Part shown: piece by piece, positions 26,034 to 35,371 of the stretch | Position numbering within the stretch: the stretch's first letter is position 1 | Layout: the number at the start of each line of letters is the position of its first letter | Translations under genes and position numbers: made by a program | DNA from: Rhodobiaceae bacterium UBA7804 | Lineage (GTDB): Bacteria; Pseudomonadota; Alphaproteobacteria; Parvibaculales; Parvibaculaceae | Direction: 5' to 3' | Assembly (NCBI GenBank): GCA_002480495.1 | Contig: DLCG01000007.1 | Coordinates: forward strand, 1 to 58,219 | DNA length: 58,219 nt | The notes under the pieces: model-generated | Seen by the model: the letters and a program-made list of their open reading frames with translations, nothing else | Databases searched by the model: none | What the model was told of the DNA's origin: nothing

Positions 26034-28177
26034 ATTTCCATCCACTGATCCTCGTCTATGACCTCTATGCCGAGTTCGCGCGCCTTGGCGATCTTGGAGC
26101 CCGCGCCGGGACCGGCAACGACGAGATCCGTCTTGGCGGACACGCTGCCCGACACCTTGGCGCCCATCTGCTCCGCGCGGGCCTTGGCCTCCGAGCGCGT
26201 CATCCGCTCAAGCGAACCTGTGAAGACGACGGTCTTGCCCGCGATGGGGGAATCCGTCTGTTGCGCCTCAAGCGGCACGGCCTTCACGCCAGCCTTCTTC
26301 AGACCTTCGATCACATCCCGATTATGCTTTTCGGCAAAGAAATCGGTGATGGCCTCCGCCAGCACCTCGCCCACACCATCGATGGAGAGAAGATCGGCGC
26401 GGGCTTCGCTCTCAGGGTCGGCGGCGGCCAGCATCTGTTCCTCGAAATTTTCGAGCGTGCCGTAGCTGCGCGCGAGAAGCCGCGCATTCGTCTCGCCGAC
26501 ATGGCGGATGCCGAGCGCGAAGATGAAACGGTCGAGCTCCACCTCCCGGCGCTGGTCGATAGCCTCGAAGAGCTTCTTCACCGAGGTAGCGCCCCAGCCC
26601 TCGCGGTCCTTCAGCTTCTTGAGCGATTTCGCGTCGCGCTCCTCAAGGGTGAAGATGTCGTCCGGCTTCGCGATCAGCCCGTCTTCGTAGAAAGCAGCGA
26701 TCTGCTTTTCGCCGAGACCTTCGATGTCGAAGGCATTGCGCGAAACGAAATGACGAAGACGCTCCACCGCCTGCGCCGGGCAGACAAGGCCGCCGGTACA
26801 GCGCATCACGGCATCGAGCTTGCCTGTCTTGGGATTGATCTCGCGGACGGCATGGCTGCCGCATTCGGGGCATTTGTCCGGAAACTCGAACTTCTTCTTG
26901 CCCCGGGGGCGGTCCTCCACCACGCGCACGATCTGCGGGATGACATCGCCCGCGCGCTGCACGACCACCGTGTCGCCGGGGCGGACGCCAAGCCGCTCGA
27001 TCTCGTCCGCATTGTGGAGCGTCGCGTTCGAGACGACGACGCCGCCGACCGTGACCGGCGTGAGCCGCGCGACGGGCGTCATCGCACCTGTGCGGCCGAC
27101 CTGGATTTCGATCTTCTCGAGAACGGTCGTCGCCTGCTCGGCGGGGAACTTGTGCGCGATGGCCCAGCGGGGCGAACGCGAGACGAAGCCGAGGCGTTGC
27201 TGCCAGTCGAGACGGTCGACCTTGTAGACGACGCCGTCGATGTCATAACCGAGTTCGGAGCGGCGCTCTTCGACGTCGTGATAGAAGGCGATGAGTTCTT
27301 CGATCGAAGTGGAACGCTGGAAAAGCGGGTTCACCGTGAAGCCCCACTTCTCGAATGTCTCGATCATGCCGCTCTGCGTATCCGCCGGCATGTCCGACAT
27401 TTCGCCCCATGTATAGGCAAAGAAGCGCAAGGGCCTGCTTTCCGTTACCTTCGCATCGAGCTGGCGGAGCGAGCCCGCGGCGGCGTTGCGCGGATTGGCG
27501 AAGACCTGCTTGCCGGCTTCGCGCTGCCGCTCGTTGAGCTTCGCGAAGTCGTCATGGGACATATAGACTTCGCCGCGAACTTCGACGACATCGGGAATGT
27601 TCTTGCCCTTCAGCGTCTTCGGAATGTCGGCGATGGTGCGAATGTTTTCTGTGACATTCTCGCCCTCGCGCCCGTCGCCGCGTGTCGCACCCTGAACGAA
27701 CTTTCCCTTCTCATAGCGCAGCGCGGCGGAAAGACCGTCGATCTTCGGCTCCGCGGTGACGGCGAGTTCGTCGCTCTCCTTCAGGTTCAGGAACTTGACG
27801 ATACGGTTCCAGAAATCGGTGACGTCGTCATCGTCAAAGGCATTGCCAAGCGAGAGCATCGGCACGGAATGGACGACCTTGCCGAAACCTTCCGCAGGCT
27901 CCGCCCCGACGCGCCGGGACGGGCTGTCCTCTCGCACGAGTTCGGGATAGCGCGCCTCGATATCGTCATTGCGCTTGCGCAGCGCGTCGTAATCCGCATC
28001 CGAGATGCGCGGCGCATCCTTCTGATAATAGAGCTTGTCGTGCTTCGCGATTTCCCCGGCAAGACGTTCGAGCTCTTCGGCGGCCTCGTCCATCGTGAGA
28101 TGATCGACGGGCTTGCGCGCCAGAGCCTCGCCGCCGTCATGTGCCTCGCTTTTCTTTCTGGAGCCGGACTTGCTCAC
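26021..28177 (-). CDS. ligA: NAD-dependent DNA ligase
   Basis: Seals nicks between Okazaki fragments and in repair using NAD. 718 residues: domain Ia (DKLYYQKDAPRISDADYD), the adenylation lysine K145 in AEPKIDGLS, the OB domain, the four-Cys zinc finger beginning CPECGSHA and ending CTGGLVCPAQ, helix-hairpin-helix repeats, and a C-terminal BRCT domain (AGKTVVFTGSLERMTRSEAK). The ATG overlaps the recN stop (ATGA). It is the last gene of the cluster, and its stop codon lies inside a terminator hairpin. Confidence 0.98.
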   Translation of the reverse strand: MSKSGSRKKSEAHDGGEALARKPVDHLTMDEAAEELERLAGEIAKHDKLYYQKDAPRISDADYDALRKRNDDIEARYPELVREDSPSRRVGAEPAEGFGKVVHSVPMLSLGNAFDDDDVTDFWNRIVKFLNLKESDELAVTAEPKIDGLSAALRYEKGKFVQGATRGDGREGENVTENIRTIADIPKTLKGKNIPDVVEVRGEVYMSHDDFAKLNERQREAGKQVFANPRNAAAGSLRQLDAKVTESRPLRFFAYTWGEMSDMPADTQSGMIETFEKWGFTVNPLFQRSTSIEELIAFYHDVEERRSELGYDIDGVVYKVDRLDWQQRLGFVSRSPRWAIAHKFPAEQATTVLEKIEIQVGRTGAMTPVARLTPVTVGGVVVSNATLHNADEIERLGVRPGDTVVVQRAGDVIPQIVRVVEDRPRGKKKFEFPDKCPECGSHAVREINPKTGKLDAVMRCTGGLVCPAQAVERLRHFVSRNAFDIEGLGEKQIAAFYEDGLIAKPDDIFTLEERDAKSLKKLKDREGWGATSVKKLFEAIDQRREVELDRFIFALGIRHVGETNARLLARSYGTLENFEEQMLAAADPESEARADLLSIDGVGEVLAEAITDFFAEKHNRDVIEGLKKAGVKAVPLEAQQTDSPIAGKTVVFTGSLERMTRSEAKARAEQMGAKVSGSVSAKTDLVVAGPGAGSKIAKARELGIEVIDEDQWMEMASN

Positions 28178-29862
28178 GGGTGTCCTCCGATCAGCCGGTC
28201 TGCCGCCGCACGCGCTTCATCGGTCACGGTCGCGCCCGCCAGCATACGCGCGATTTCCTCGCGCCGCGCATCGGCGTCCAGCGTTTCGACACGCGTCGCG
28301 AGCGGCGCGTCCTTCTTCGCCTTCGTTTCGCCGGCAGCGCCCTTTGAAATCCTGAAATGGTGCCGTGCGCGGGCGGCGACCTGGGGAGAATGCGTCACCA
28401 CCAGAACCTGCACCTCGCGCGAAAGTTCCGCGAGACGTAGGCCGACGGCCTCGGCAACCGCGCCGCCGACGCCCGCATCCACCTCGTCGAAAATGAGCGT
28501 CGGCGCACTGCCGCGCGAGGCTAGCGCGACCTTGAGCGCCAGCACGAAACGCGAAAGCTCGCCGCCCGAAGCTATCTTGATGAGAGGTCCGTGCGGCGCA
28601 CCGGGATTTGTGGAAACGAGGAAGGACACGCGATCGATACCTTCGGGACCGCCCTGAGCGTCGGACAGAACATCGACCTGCGTCCTGAAGCTCGCCTTGT
28701 CGAGCTTCAGCGGCACGAGTTCCTTCATCACTTCCTTGTCGAGCTTCGCCGCCGCCTTGATGCGCGCATCGGAGAGCGCCTTCGCCGCCACAAGATAGGC
28801 GGCGCCCGCCTCTTCCGCCGCCTTGCGGAGCGCCGCAAGCTTCGTCTCCCCGCCTTCGATTTCCTGAAGCTGGCCGCGCAGCTTTTCCGCGAGCGCGGCG
28901 AGACTATCGACCTGCACGTTATGTTTACGCGCAGCGGCGCGGAGCGCGAAGAGCCGCGTCTCCACGGCTTCGAGCCGCGCGGGATTGAACTCCATCGCCC
29001 GCAGCGCCTGTGCGATCTGATCGCGCGCCTCCGCCGCTTCGACAAGTGTCCGGTCGAGCGCGGCAATCGCAGCATCGAGCCGCCCGCCGGCCTGCTCGGC
29101 AACGCGGGAAAGACGGCGGAGCGCCACGTTGAGACGCGCGTCGAGCCCGCCATCGCCGGAAAGCGCCTGCTCGGCCTCGGACAAATCGGCCGCAATCTTC
29201 TCCGAATGCATCATCAGCGTGCGCTCTTCGGCAAGCGCCGTCTCCTCGCCGGGCTCGGGCGCGAGCTCATCGAGCTCGCCGACGACATGAGTGAGATAAT
29301 CCTGCTCGGCCTTCGCTTTCGCCAGCGCCGCCTCATGTTCCGCAAGCGCCTCGCGCGCGGCGGAAGCGGCGGCGTGGAGCTTCCTCACCTGCTGCACCTT
29401 CGGTTCGAGCCCGCCAAAGGCATCGAGGATCGCACGATGGCCGGAGGCATCGAGAAGGCCGCGCTCGTCATGCTGCCCGTGGATCTCGACCAGCATGTCG
29501 CCAAGCTGGCGCAGCAGGCCGACGCTTACAGGCTGATCGTTCACGAAGGCGCGCGAACGCCCGTCCTTCGTCTGCACGCGGCGCAGGATGAGATCGCCTT
29601 CCGCCTCGATGCCATTTTCGTCGAGAAGCGCACGCGCCGGATGATCGCCCGCGAGATCGAAGACCGCGGTGACGCTGCCCTGCTCCGCGCCCTGACGCAC
29701 GAGACCGGCATCGGCTCGCGCGCCTATCGCGAGACCGAGCGAATCGAGAAGAATGGATTTTCCCGCGCCCGTTTCGCCCGTCAGCGTGCACAGGCCCTTG
29801 TCGAGCGCAAGCTCGAGCCGGTCTATGAGAACGATGTCACGGATCGACAGCGCGGCGAGCAT
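28174..29862 (-). CDS. recN: DNA repair protein RecN
   Basis: SMC-like ATPase for double-strand-break repair, 562 residues. Walker A GETGAGKS lies at 29-36. Long coiled-coil arms rich in Ala/Glu/Arg span roughly residues 160-360. The ABC signature ASGGELSRFVLALK and Walker B TLIFDEVDAGVGG follow. It sits between bamD and ligA, as in many alphaproteobacteria; the start is 30 nt after the bamD stop and the end overlaps ligA. No LexA box is visible directly before it, so it is probably read through from upstream or from a promoter I cannot identify. Confidence 0.97.
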   Translation of the reverse strand: MLAALSIRDIVLIDRLELALDKGLCTLTGETGAGKSILLDSLGLAIGARADAGLVRQGAEQGSVTAVFDLAGDHPARALLDENGIEAEGDLILRRVQTKDGRSRAFVNDQPVSVGLLRQLGDMLVEIHGQHDERGLLDASGHRAILDAFGGLEPKVQQVRKLHAAASAAREALAEHEAALAKAKAEQDYLTHVVGELDELAPEPGEETALAEERTLMMHSEKIAADLSEAEQALSGDGGLDARLNVALRRLSRVAEQAGGRLDAAIAALDRTLVEAAEARDQIAQALRAMEFNPARLEAVETRLFALRAAARKHNVQVDSLAALAEKLRGQLQEIEGGETKLAALRKAAEEAGAAYLVAAKALSDARIKAAAKLDKEVMKELVPLKLDKASFRTQVDVLSDAQGGPEGIDRVSFLVSTNPGAPHGPLIKIASGGELSRFVLALKVALASRGSAPTLIFDEVDAGVGGAVAEAVGLRLAELSREVQVLVVTHSPQVAARARHHFRISKGAAGETKAKKDAPLATRVETLDADARREEIARMLAGATVTDEARAAADRLIGGHP

Positions 29863-29892
29863 GAAACACGCCTTCTATGGCAAGCCGAAAGA

Positions 29893-30747
29893 TCAGAAAA
29901 CGGAGTTCCAAGCGCGGCTGATCCAGGAATCCTTGTTTTCCTGCGGTTCAAGCCCCTGTTCCGCCAGCAGCGCATAGCTGTCTTCGTACCACTCGCTGCC
30001 GGGGAAATTGTAGCCGAGGATCGCCGCCGCCGTCTGCGCTTCGGTCTTGATGCCGAGCGAGAGATAGGCTTCCGTGAGCCGCTCCAGCGCTTCGGGCGTG
30101 TGCGTCGTCGTCTGGTATCTCTCGATCACGGTGCGGAAGCGGTTGATCGCGGCGATATAGTCGTGCCGGTTCAGATAGTAGCGGCCGATCTCCATCTCCT
30201 TGCCCGCCAGATGGTCGAGCGTGAGATCGATCTTGAGCCGCGCATCGCGCGCATATTCGCTGTTCGGAAAACGACGCGTCAGCTCGTAGAAGGAGTTGAG
30301 CGCATTTTCCGTCATCTTCTGATCGCGGCCGACGTCGGAAATCTGCTCGTAGTAGCAAAGGCCGACCAGATAATAGGCGTAGGGCACATCCTTGTTGCTC
30401 GGATGCAGCGATATGAAGCGCTGGGCGCTCAGGATCGCTTCGTCGTACTGGTTGACCTTGTAGTTGGCATAGGCGCCCATGAGCATCGATCGCCGCGCCC
30501 ATTCCGAATAGGGGTGCTGGCGCTCGACCTCGTCGAACTCCTTGGTCGCGGGGATATATTCCCCCGCCGCCATGTGATCCATCGCCTTGTTGTAGATCTG
30601 TTCGACCGGCCGCTCCTCGTAAGGGAGCTCGTCGTCATTGGACGAGCAGCCCGCAAGCCCGGTAATGGCGAGGGCGAAAACGCCCGCCAGGATGGCGCGG
30701 AAGGAAAAGGCGGGGTTACGGCGGATGGGCAGCCTGGCCTCACTCAT
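29893..30747 (-). CDS. bamD: Outer membrane assembly lipoprotein BamD
   Basis: Essential periplasmic lipoprotein of the BAM complex that inserts beta-barrel proteins. From the ATG at 30747 it has 284 residues, a signal peptide ending in the lipobox ITGLAGC (lipidated C34), then TPR repeats (YNKAMDHMAAGEYIPATKEFDEVERQHPYS, VPYAYYLVGLCYYEQI, RYYLNRHDYIAAINRF). An ATG five codons earlier (30762) is equally possible, since neither has a strong ribosome site. It lies between lpxC, whose terminator precedes it, and recN. Confidence 0.95.
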   Translation of the reverse strand: MSEARLPIRRNPAFSFRAILAGVFALAITGLAGCSSNDDELPYEERPVEQIYNKAMDHMAAGEYIPATKEFDEVERQHPYSEWARRSMLMGAYANYKVNQYDEAILSAQRFISLHPSNKDVPYAYYLVGLCYYEQISDVGRDQKMTENALNSFYELTRRFPNSEYARDARLKIDLTLDHLAGKEMEIGRYYLNRHDYIAAINRFRTVIERYQTTTHTPEALERLTEAYLSLGIKTEAQTAAAILGYNFPGSEWYEDSYALLAEQGLEPQENKDSWISRAWNSVF

Positions 30748-30929
30748 TCGGGCAAAGTCCATTTCGTTCGTTCGAGTGCCGGGCGCACCGGCCGGCCGGT
30801 GCGCGCATTCTGGCCGAGTCGGACCCCAAAGCGGGCCGACGCGGAGCCTTTTTCTATCCCAATAAGGGCGTCGAGACCATAGCGCCCGCATGACGGGCGG
30901 GGAACGCAGCAAAAGCGGAGAAAACATGG

Positions 30930-30959
30930 AAAAAGGGCGCATCCGTGGATACGCCCTTT
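30930..30959 (-). terminator. Rho-independent terminator after lpxC
   Basis: On the minus strand AAAGGGCG ... CGCCCTTT with an inner GGAT/ATCC pairing forms a long hairpin that runs into TTTTT, 22 nt after the lpxC stop. Confidence 0.85.
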
Positions 30960-30980
30960 CATGATCGGCAAGGCCGGTAA

Positions 30981-31946
30981 TCAATCGGCCGGAATGGCGA
31001 TTTCCCGCTGCATGAGCGGCGCGTGGCGGGCTTCGGCGAAATCCACGATCTCATAGGCCGTGGGGTCCGCCATGAGCGCCCGGAGCACCCGGTTGTTCAT
31101 GGCATGTCCCGCGCGGGAGCCCTCGTAGCGGCCGATGAGCGGCATGCCGGAAAGCGCGAGGTCACCCACCGCATCCAGCACCTTGTGGCGCACGAACTCG
31201 TCGTCGTAGCGCAGGCCTTCCTCGTTCATGACATGATCGTTATCCACGACCACGGCATTGTCGAGAGAGCCGCCCTTGGCAAGCCCGGCTTCCCACATCG
31301 CCTCGATGTCCCGGCGCAGGCAGAAGGTGCGCGCGCGCAGGATGTCCTCGGCGAAGAAGGGATCGTGCAGATCCGCCTCGATCGACTGGCGGCCGATCAC
31401 GGGATTGTCGAACTCGATCTCGAAGGAAAGACGGAACCCCTCGCCCGGCAGGAGCGCGGCGCGCTTCGCGCCGTCCTCGACCACGACAGGCTTCAGAATA
31501 CGGATCGCCTTGCGCGGCGCGTCGAGCTTCTCGAGGCCGACGGCTTCGATCTTGTCGATGAAGATTTCGCTGCTGCCATCGAGCACCGGCACTTCCGCCC
31601 CGTCGATCTCAACGAGCAGATTGTCGATGCCGAGCGCGGAGAGCGCGGACATGAGATGTTCCACCGTGCTGACCGTCGTACCGGCGGCATTGCCGATCTC
31701 GGTCGAGAGCATGGTGTTCACGACATTGTCGTAGGTCGCGCGAATATCGGAAACCTCGCGGCCCTGGGCCACAAGATCGGTACGCCGGAAGACGACGCCA
31801 TAATCGGCCTCCGCCGGACGAAGGACCATGTGGATCGGCGCACCGCTGTGGAGCCCCACGCCATCGATCACGACAGGCCGGACGACCGTCAGCTGCGGGA
31901 AGGCGATCGCACGGATACGCCTATCGCGCCGGACGTTTTCCAGCAT
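30981..31946 (-). CDS. lpxC: UDP-3-O-acyl-N-acetylglucosamine deacetylase
   Basis: Zinc deacetylase for the first committed step of lipid A synthesis. It is about 321 residues from the ATG at 31946. Motifs: VVIDGVGLHSGAP, the zinc ligand His in STVEHLMSALSALGIDN, PVLDGSS, and HKVLDAVGDLALSG with the second His and Asp ligands, ending with a conserved-type C-terminal helix. A GTG at 31982 with GAGG upstream is a possible longer start. It follows the ftsZ terminators and has its own terminator, so it is probably a separate transcript. Confidence 0.97.
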   Translation of the reverse strand: MLENVRRDRRIRAIAFPQLTVVRPVVIDGVGLHSGAPIHMVLRPAEADYGVVFRRTDLVAQGREVSDIRATYDNVVNTMLSTEIGNAAGTTVSTVEHLMSALSALGIDNLLVEIDGAEVPVLDGSSEIFIDKIEAVGLEKLDAPRKAIRILKPVVVEDGAKRAALLPGEGFRLSFEIEFDNPVIGRQSIEADLHDPFFAEDILRARTFCLRRDIEAMWEAGLAKGGSLDNAVVVDNDHVMNEEGLRYDDEFVRHKVLDAVGDLALSGMPLIGRYEGSRAGHAMNNRVLRALMADPTAYEIVDFAEARHAPLMQREIAIPAD

Positions 31947-32114
31947 GATCGTTTCGAACTCGGATTTCGGCACTTGAAACACTTTCCATACCTCGCAGCA
32001 GTCCTGCCCCCTCTGGTCTGCTGACCCGGTTCTATCAGCGCCCCGATTCCCCCTCAAATAACAGATTTTTACTGAATGTTACGATCAGGGCTGGTCGTTA
32101 ACCCCCTGATTGAA

Positions 32115-32160
32115 AAGGAAAACCCGCCCGCCGGAAATTCGTTCCGGAACGGACGGGTTT
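32115..32160 (-). terminator. Distal terminator after ftsZ
   Basis: Outer arms AAACCCGTCCG and CGGGCGGGTTT (one mismatch) enclose a perfect inner stem CCGGAA/TTCCGG with a 5-nt loop. On the minus strand a T-rich tail (TTTTCCTTTTC) follows. About 60 nt downstream of the ftsZ stop. Confidence 0.8.
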
Positions 32161-32181
32161 ACCCTGTCTCAAGTGCCCGAA

Positions 32182-32210
32182 AAGGCCTGCCGGCGGCGCG
32201 CACCGGCAGG
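32182..32210 (-). terminator. Proximal terminator after ftsZ
   Basis: CCTGCCGG and CCGGCAGG pair perfectly over a 9-nt loop, 7 nt after the ftsZ stop, followed on the minus strand by CCTTTT. With the second hairpin it makes a tandem terminator between ftsZ and lpxC. Confidence 0.75.
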
Positions 32211-32217
32211 ATCTTCG

Positions 32218-33909
32218 TCAGTTCGCCTGACGGCGAAGGAAGGTCGGGATCTCGAGCTGCTCTTCTTCATAAGAGGGCTGCACGAGACGGCTCTCCGTGG
32301 AGGGCGACAGGCTCTCCTGCTGCGGGCGGACCGTTTCGGCAGGCGCCTGGCGGGCAGGCTCGGCCCGGGCCTGACGTTGCGCCACGGTCGGCTCGCGGCG
32401 AGGCGCCGGAGCCGCCTCTTCTTCCTGTTCCTTGCGGCGGCCGCCAGTCAGACGCTCGAAGAAGCTCGGGCCCTTTTTCGGGGCACGGGACTGCTGAACG
32501 GGCTGCGACTTCTGGCCAAGGAAGGAGGGCAGATCGCCCTTCTGCACCCGGTCGAGATCGCCCGGAATATAAGGCCGCGCCGGTGTCTTCGGCTCCGCGC
32601 GAACGGCACTCGCCGCCACGACGGGCGCTTCCGGTTCCGGCCGGGCCGCCTGGCGGGGTTCCGGCTTGTGGATGATGACCTCGGCTTCGTATTCCTTCGG
32701 ATCGAACTGGCCGGAGGAACGCGGCGCCGGAGCGGCCTCCTCCTCGATGCCGAGTTCGGCCTGCTGGGCGGCCTCGGCGGCGGGAGCCATGCGTTCCTCG
32801 ATCCGCTCGACCTGCGCCTGAACGGGGTTCGCGTTACGAGCCACCTGCGCAGGGAAGGTCGCCGCCGTGCTGCGGGGAGCCGCACGCTGCTCGGACACGG
32901 CACGGGCGGGCGCCTGGGTTTCCGGGCGGCCGAGCTGGGCTTCTTCCGCCTCGATGCCGGTCGCGACGACCGAGACGCGCATGCGCCCGTCGAGCGAGGT
33001 ATCGAAGGTGGAACCGACGATGATGTTCGCGTCCGGATCGACTTCCGAACGGATGCGGTTCGCCGCCTCGTCCACTTCATAAAGAGTGAGGTCCATGCCG
33101 CCAGTGATGTTGATGAGGACGCCCTTGGCGCCCTTCATCGACACTTCGTCGAGGAGCGGGTTCGAGATCGCGGCTTCGGCCGCCTCGATCGCCCGGTTCT
33201 CGCCGGAGGCCTCGCCCGTGCCCATCATGGCCTTGCCCATCTCGTTCATCACGGTGCGAACGTCCGCGAAGTCGAGATTGATGAGGCCGGGCTTCATCAT
33301 GAGGTCGGTGATGCCCGCCACGCCCGAATGCAGCACCTGGTCCGCCATGCCGAAGGCATCGGCGAAGGTCGTGTTCTCGTTCGCGACCCGGAAGAGGTTC
33401 TGGTTCGGAATGATGATCAGCGTGTCGACATATTGCTGCAGGTCGCGGATGCCATCTTCCGCGAGGCGCATGCGCCGCGAGCCTTCGAACTGGAAGGGCT
33501 TCGTGACGACGCCGACGGTGAGCACGCCCTGCTCGCGGGCCGCGCGGGCGATGACCGGGGCTGCGCCCGTGCCCGTGCCGCCGCCCATGCCGGCGGTGAT
33601 GAAGATCATGTGCGCGCCCTGGATGTGCTCCACGATCTCGTGAAGCGCTTCCTCGGCGGCGGCGCAGCCGACTTCGGGGCGGGAACCCGCACCCAGACCT
33701 TCCGTGATCGACGCACCGAGCTGGATGCGGCGTTCGGCGGAGGAAAGCGCCAGCGCCTGCGCATCCGTATTCGCGACCACGAAGTCCACGCCTTCGAGGC
33801 CGGCTTCGATCATGTTGTTGACGGCATTGCCGCCCGCGCCGCCGACACCGAACACGGTGATCCGGGGCTTGAGTTCCTGCGTCTGGGGAACCGAAAGTTT
33901 GATGCTCAT
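32218..33909 (-). CDS. ftsZ: Cell division GTPase FtsZ
   Basis: Tubulin-like GTPase that forms the division ring. 563 residues, longer than the roughly 380 of E. coli FtsZ because of an extended Pro/Ala/Glu/Gln-rich linker (about residues 320-545), common in alphaproteobacteria. Motifs: GVGGAGGNAVNNM (21-33), the tubulin signature GGGTGTG (109-115), and the C-terminal partner-binding peptide EIPTFLRRQAN for FtsA and others. The ATG at 33909 follows a perfect AGGAGG by 7 nt. A 151-nt structured spacer separates it from ftsA, unlike the overlapping genes upstream. Confidence 0.98.
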   Translation of the reverse strand: MSIKLSVPQTQELKPRITVFGVGGAGGNAVNNMIEAGLEGVDFVVANTDAQALALSSAERRIQLGASITEGLGAGSRPEVGCAAAEEALHEIVEHIQGAHMIFITAGMGGGTGTGAAPVIARAAREQGVLTVGVVTKPFQFEGSRRMRLAEDGIRDLQQYVDTLIIIPNQNLFRVANENTTFADAFGMADQVLHSGVAGITDLMMKPGLINLDFADVRTVMNEMGKAMMGTGEASGENRAIEAAEAAISNPLLDEVSMKGAKGVLINITGGMDLTLYEVDEAANRIRSEVDPDANIIVGSTFDTSLDGRMRVSVVATGIEAEEAQLGRPETQAPARAVSEQRAAPRSTAATFPAQVARNANPVQAQVERIEERMAPAAEAAQQAELGIEEEAAPAPRSSGQFDPKEYEAEVIIHKPEPRQAARPEPEAPVVAASAVRAEPKTPARPYIPGDLDRVQKGDLPSFLGQKSQPVQQSRAPKKGPSFFERLTGGRRKEQEEEAAPAPRREPTVAQRQARAEPARQAPAETVRPQQESLSPSTESRLVQPSYEEEQLEIPTFLRRQAN

Positions 33910-33967
33910 TGTGTGGCCTCCTGGGGGCGTAGTTTGAAAACCGGGGTCGGGGTCGCCGCGCATCTTC

Positions 33968-34017
33968 GGGGCGGCGGTTTGAGGCCCCATCTGCCGGGCG
34001 GCGCCGCCAGCCGCCCC
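33968..34017 (-). other. Structured ftsA-ftsZ spacer
   Basis: GGGGCGGC (33968-33975) and GCCGCCCC (34010-34017) are exact complements and enclose a 12-bp perfect palindrome GGCGGCGCCGCC at 33997-34008. In the ftsA-ftsZ mRNA this would fold strongly, about 60 nt before the ftsZ ribosome site. Possible processing or translation-control element; inference only. Confidence 0.4.
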
Positions 34018-34060
34018 AGGGCACGTTCGACGAAGGTCGTTCCCGGTTTTGCGCGTTTCA

Positions 34061-35371
34061 TCAGAAGTTCTCCTTCAGCCAGCGTCCGAACCGGCGGAAG
34101 TGGCCGGTCGCCGCGGCCTGCCCGGCGTCGTCTTCGGCGCCGGCGGCTTCGAGGGGAGAGATTTGCGAATAGGAGAGAAGGCCCGCACAGGTCGAGAAGG
34201 CAGGCCCCCCGGTCGCCTCGGCAAGCCCGGTAATGCGCATCGGCTGGCCGACGCGTACCTGCTTGTCGAGCATGCGGGCCGCAAGTTCCCGCGCACCGTT
34301 GAGTTGCGCCGCGCCGCCCGTCAGAACGACACGCCGCCCGGCGAGACGGCCATAGCCGCTCGCTTCCATCCTGTCCCGCACGAGTTCGAAAGTTTCCTCC
34401 AGCCGCGGCTGGATGATGCCGGTCAGCATCGACCTCGGAATGTGATTGGCCGAATCGGTATCGCTTTCGCCCACCTGCGGCACGTCGATCATCTCTCTTT
34501 CATCCGAAGGACTCGCCAGCGCGCTCCCGTACAGAGTCTTCATCCGCTCGGCATGCGCGAGCGGTGTGGAGAGTCCACGCGCAATGTCATTAGTAATGTG
34601 ATTCCCGCCGATTGACACGGAATCGCAGTAGACCATCGCGCCTTCGAAGAAGATTGCGAGCGAGGTGGTGCCGCCGCCCATGTCGATCATGGCGACGCCA
34701 AGATCCATCTCGTCCTCGACCAGGCAGGCAAGCCCGCTCGCATAAGGCGACACGGCGATCCCCGCGACCGAGAGATGGCAACGCTCGATGCAGAGTTCGA
34801 GGTTCCGGAGCGGCCCGCGCAGCACGCTGACCATGTGAACCTCGACGCCGAGCTTTTCGCCGAACATGCCGCGCGGATCGCGCACGCCCCGGCTGCCGTC
34901 CACGGAATAATTGGTCGGGATGGCATGCATGACGTCGCGGCCTTCAGGCTGGAAGTTCGCCTGCGCATGATGGATGAGCCGCGAGAGGTCGCCGTCGCTC
35001 ACCTCCCCGCCCGTGATCGAAGCCCGCACGCCGACGGTCTGGCTCTTGGGCTCGGCACCCGAGAAGCCGACAACGACCTCGCGAATCGTGACCCCGGCCA
35101 TGCGCTCGGCCGCGTCGACCGCGACGCGGATCGCCTCTTCGGCCGCATCCATGTCGACGATGGCGCCTGCGCGAATGCCGCGCGAGACCTGATGGCCGAT
35201 GCCGATCACCCGAACCGGCGCATGGCCGTTCGACATCCGGCCCGGCTCGATCTTCGCGATGAAGCACGAAATCTTGCTCGACCCGACATCGAGCGCGGCG
35301 ATCGTACCCGACCGCCCGGCCGCCACCGGCCTGCCCTGAAAGCTCCTCGAACCCAGAGAAACCATGTTCAT
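34061..35371 (-). CDS. ftsA: Cell division protein FtsA
   Basis: Actin-like ATPase that tethers FtsZ filaments to the membrane. 436 residues with phosphate-1 loop ALDVGSSKISCFIAK, the 1C domain region (VRVIGIGHQVSRGIRAGAIVDM), MIDMGGGTTSLAIF (phosphate-2), and VLTGGAAQLNG. The C-terminus GRWLKENF fits a short amphipathic membrane-targeting helix. The ATG overlaps the ftsQ stop (ATGA). Confidence 0.97.
   Translation of the reverse strand: MNMVSLGSRSFQGRPVAAGRSGTIAALDVGSSKISCFIAKIEPGRMSNGHAPVRVIGIGHQVSRGIRAGAIVDMDAAEEAIRVAVDAAERMAGVTIREVVVGFSGAEPKSQTVGVRASITGGEVSDGDLSRLIHHAQANFQPEGRDVMHAIPTNYSVDGSRGVRDPRGMFGEKLGVEVHMVSVLRGPLRNLELCIERCHLSVAGIAVSPYASGLACLVEDEMDLGVAMIDMGGGTTSLAIFFEGAMVYCDSVSIGGNHITNDIARGLSTPLAHAERMKTLYGSALASPSDEREMIDVPQVGESDTDSANHIPRSMLTGIIQPRLEETFELVRDRMEASGYGRLAGRRVVLTGGAAQLNGARELAARMLDKQVRVGQPMRITGLAEATGGPAFSTCAGLLSYSQISPLEAAGAEDDAGQAAATGHFRRFGRWLKENF

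Noticed and set aside
26261..28657. Very long open frame (about 800 codons) on the plus strand opposite ligA and recN
   Set aside because: Antisense to two clear genes; its His/Asp/Arg-rich composition is the mirror image of GC-rich codon bias and matches no family.
32098..32113. Second CtrA-type box between lpxC and ftsZ
   Set aside because: Only one TTAA half-site is present; the second half does not match at N7 spacing.
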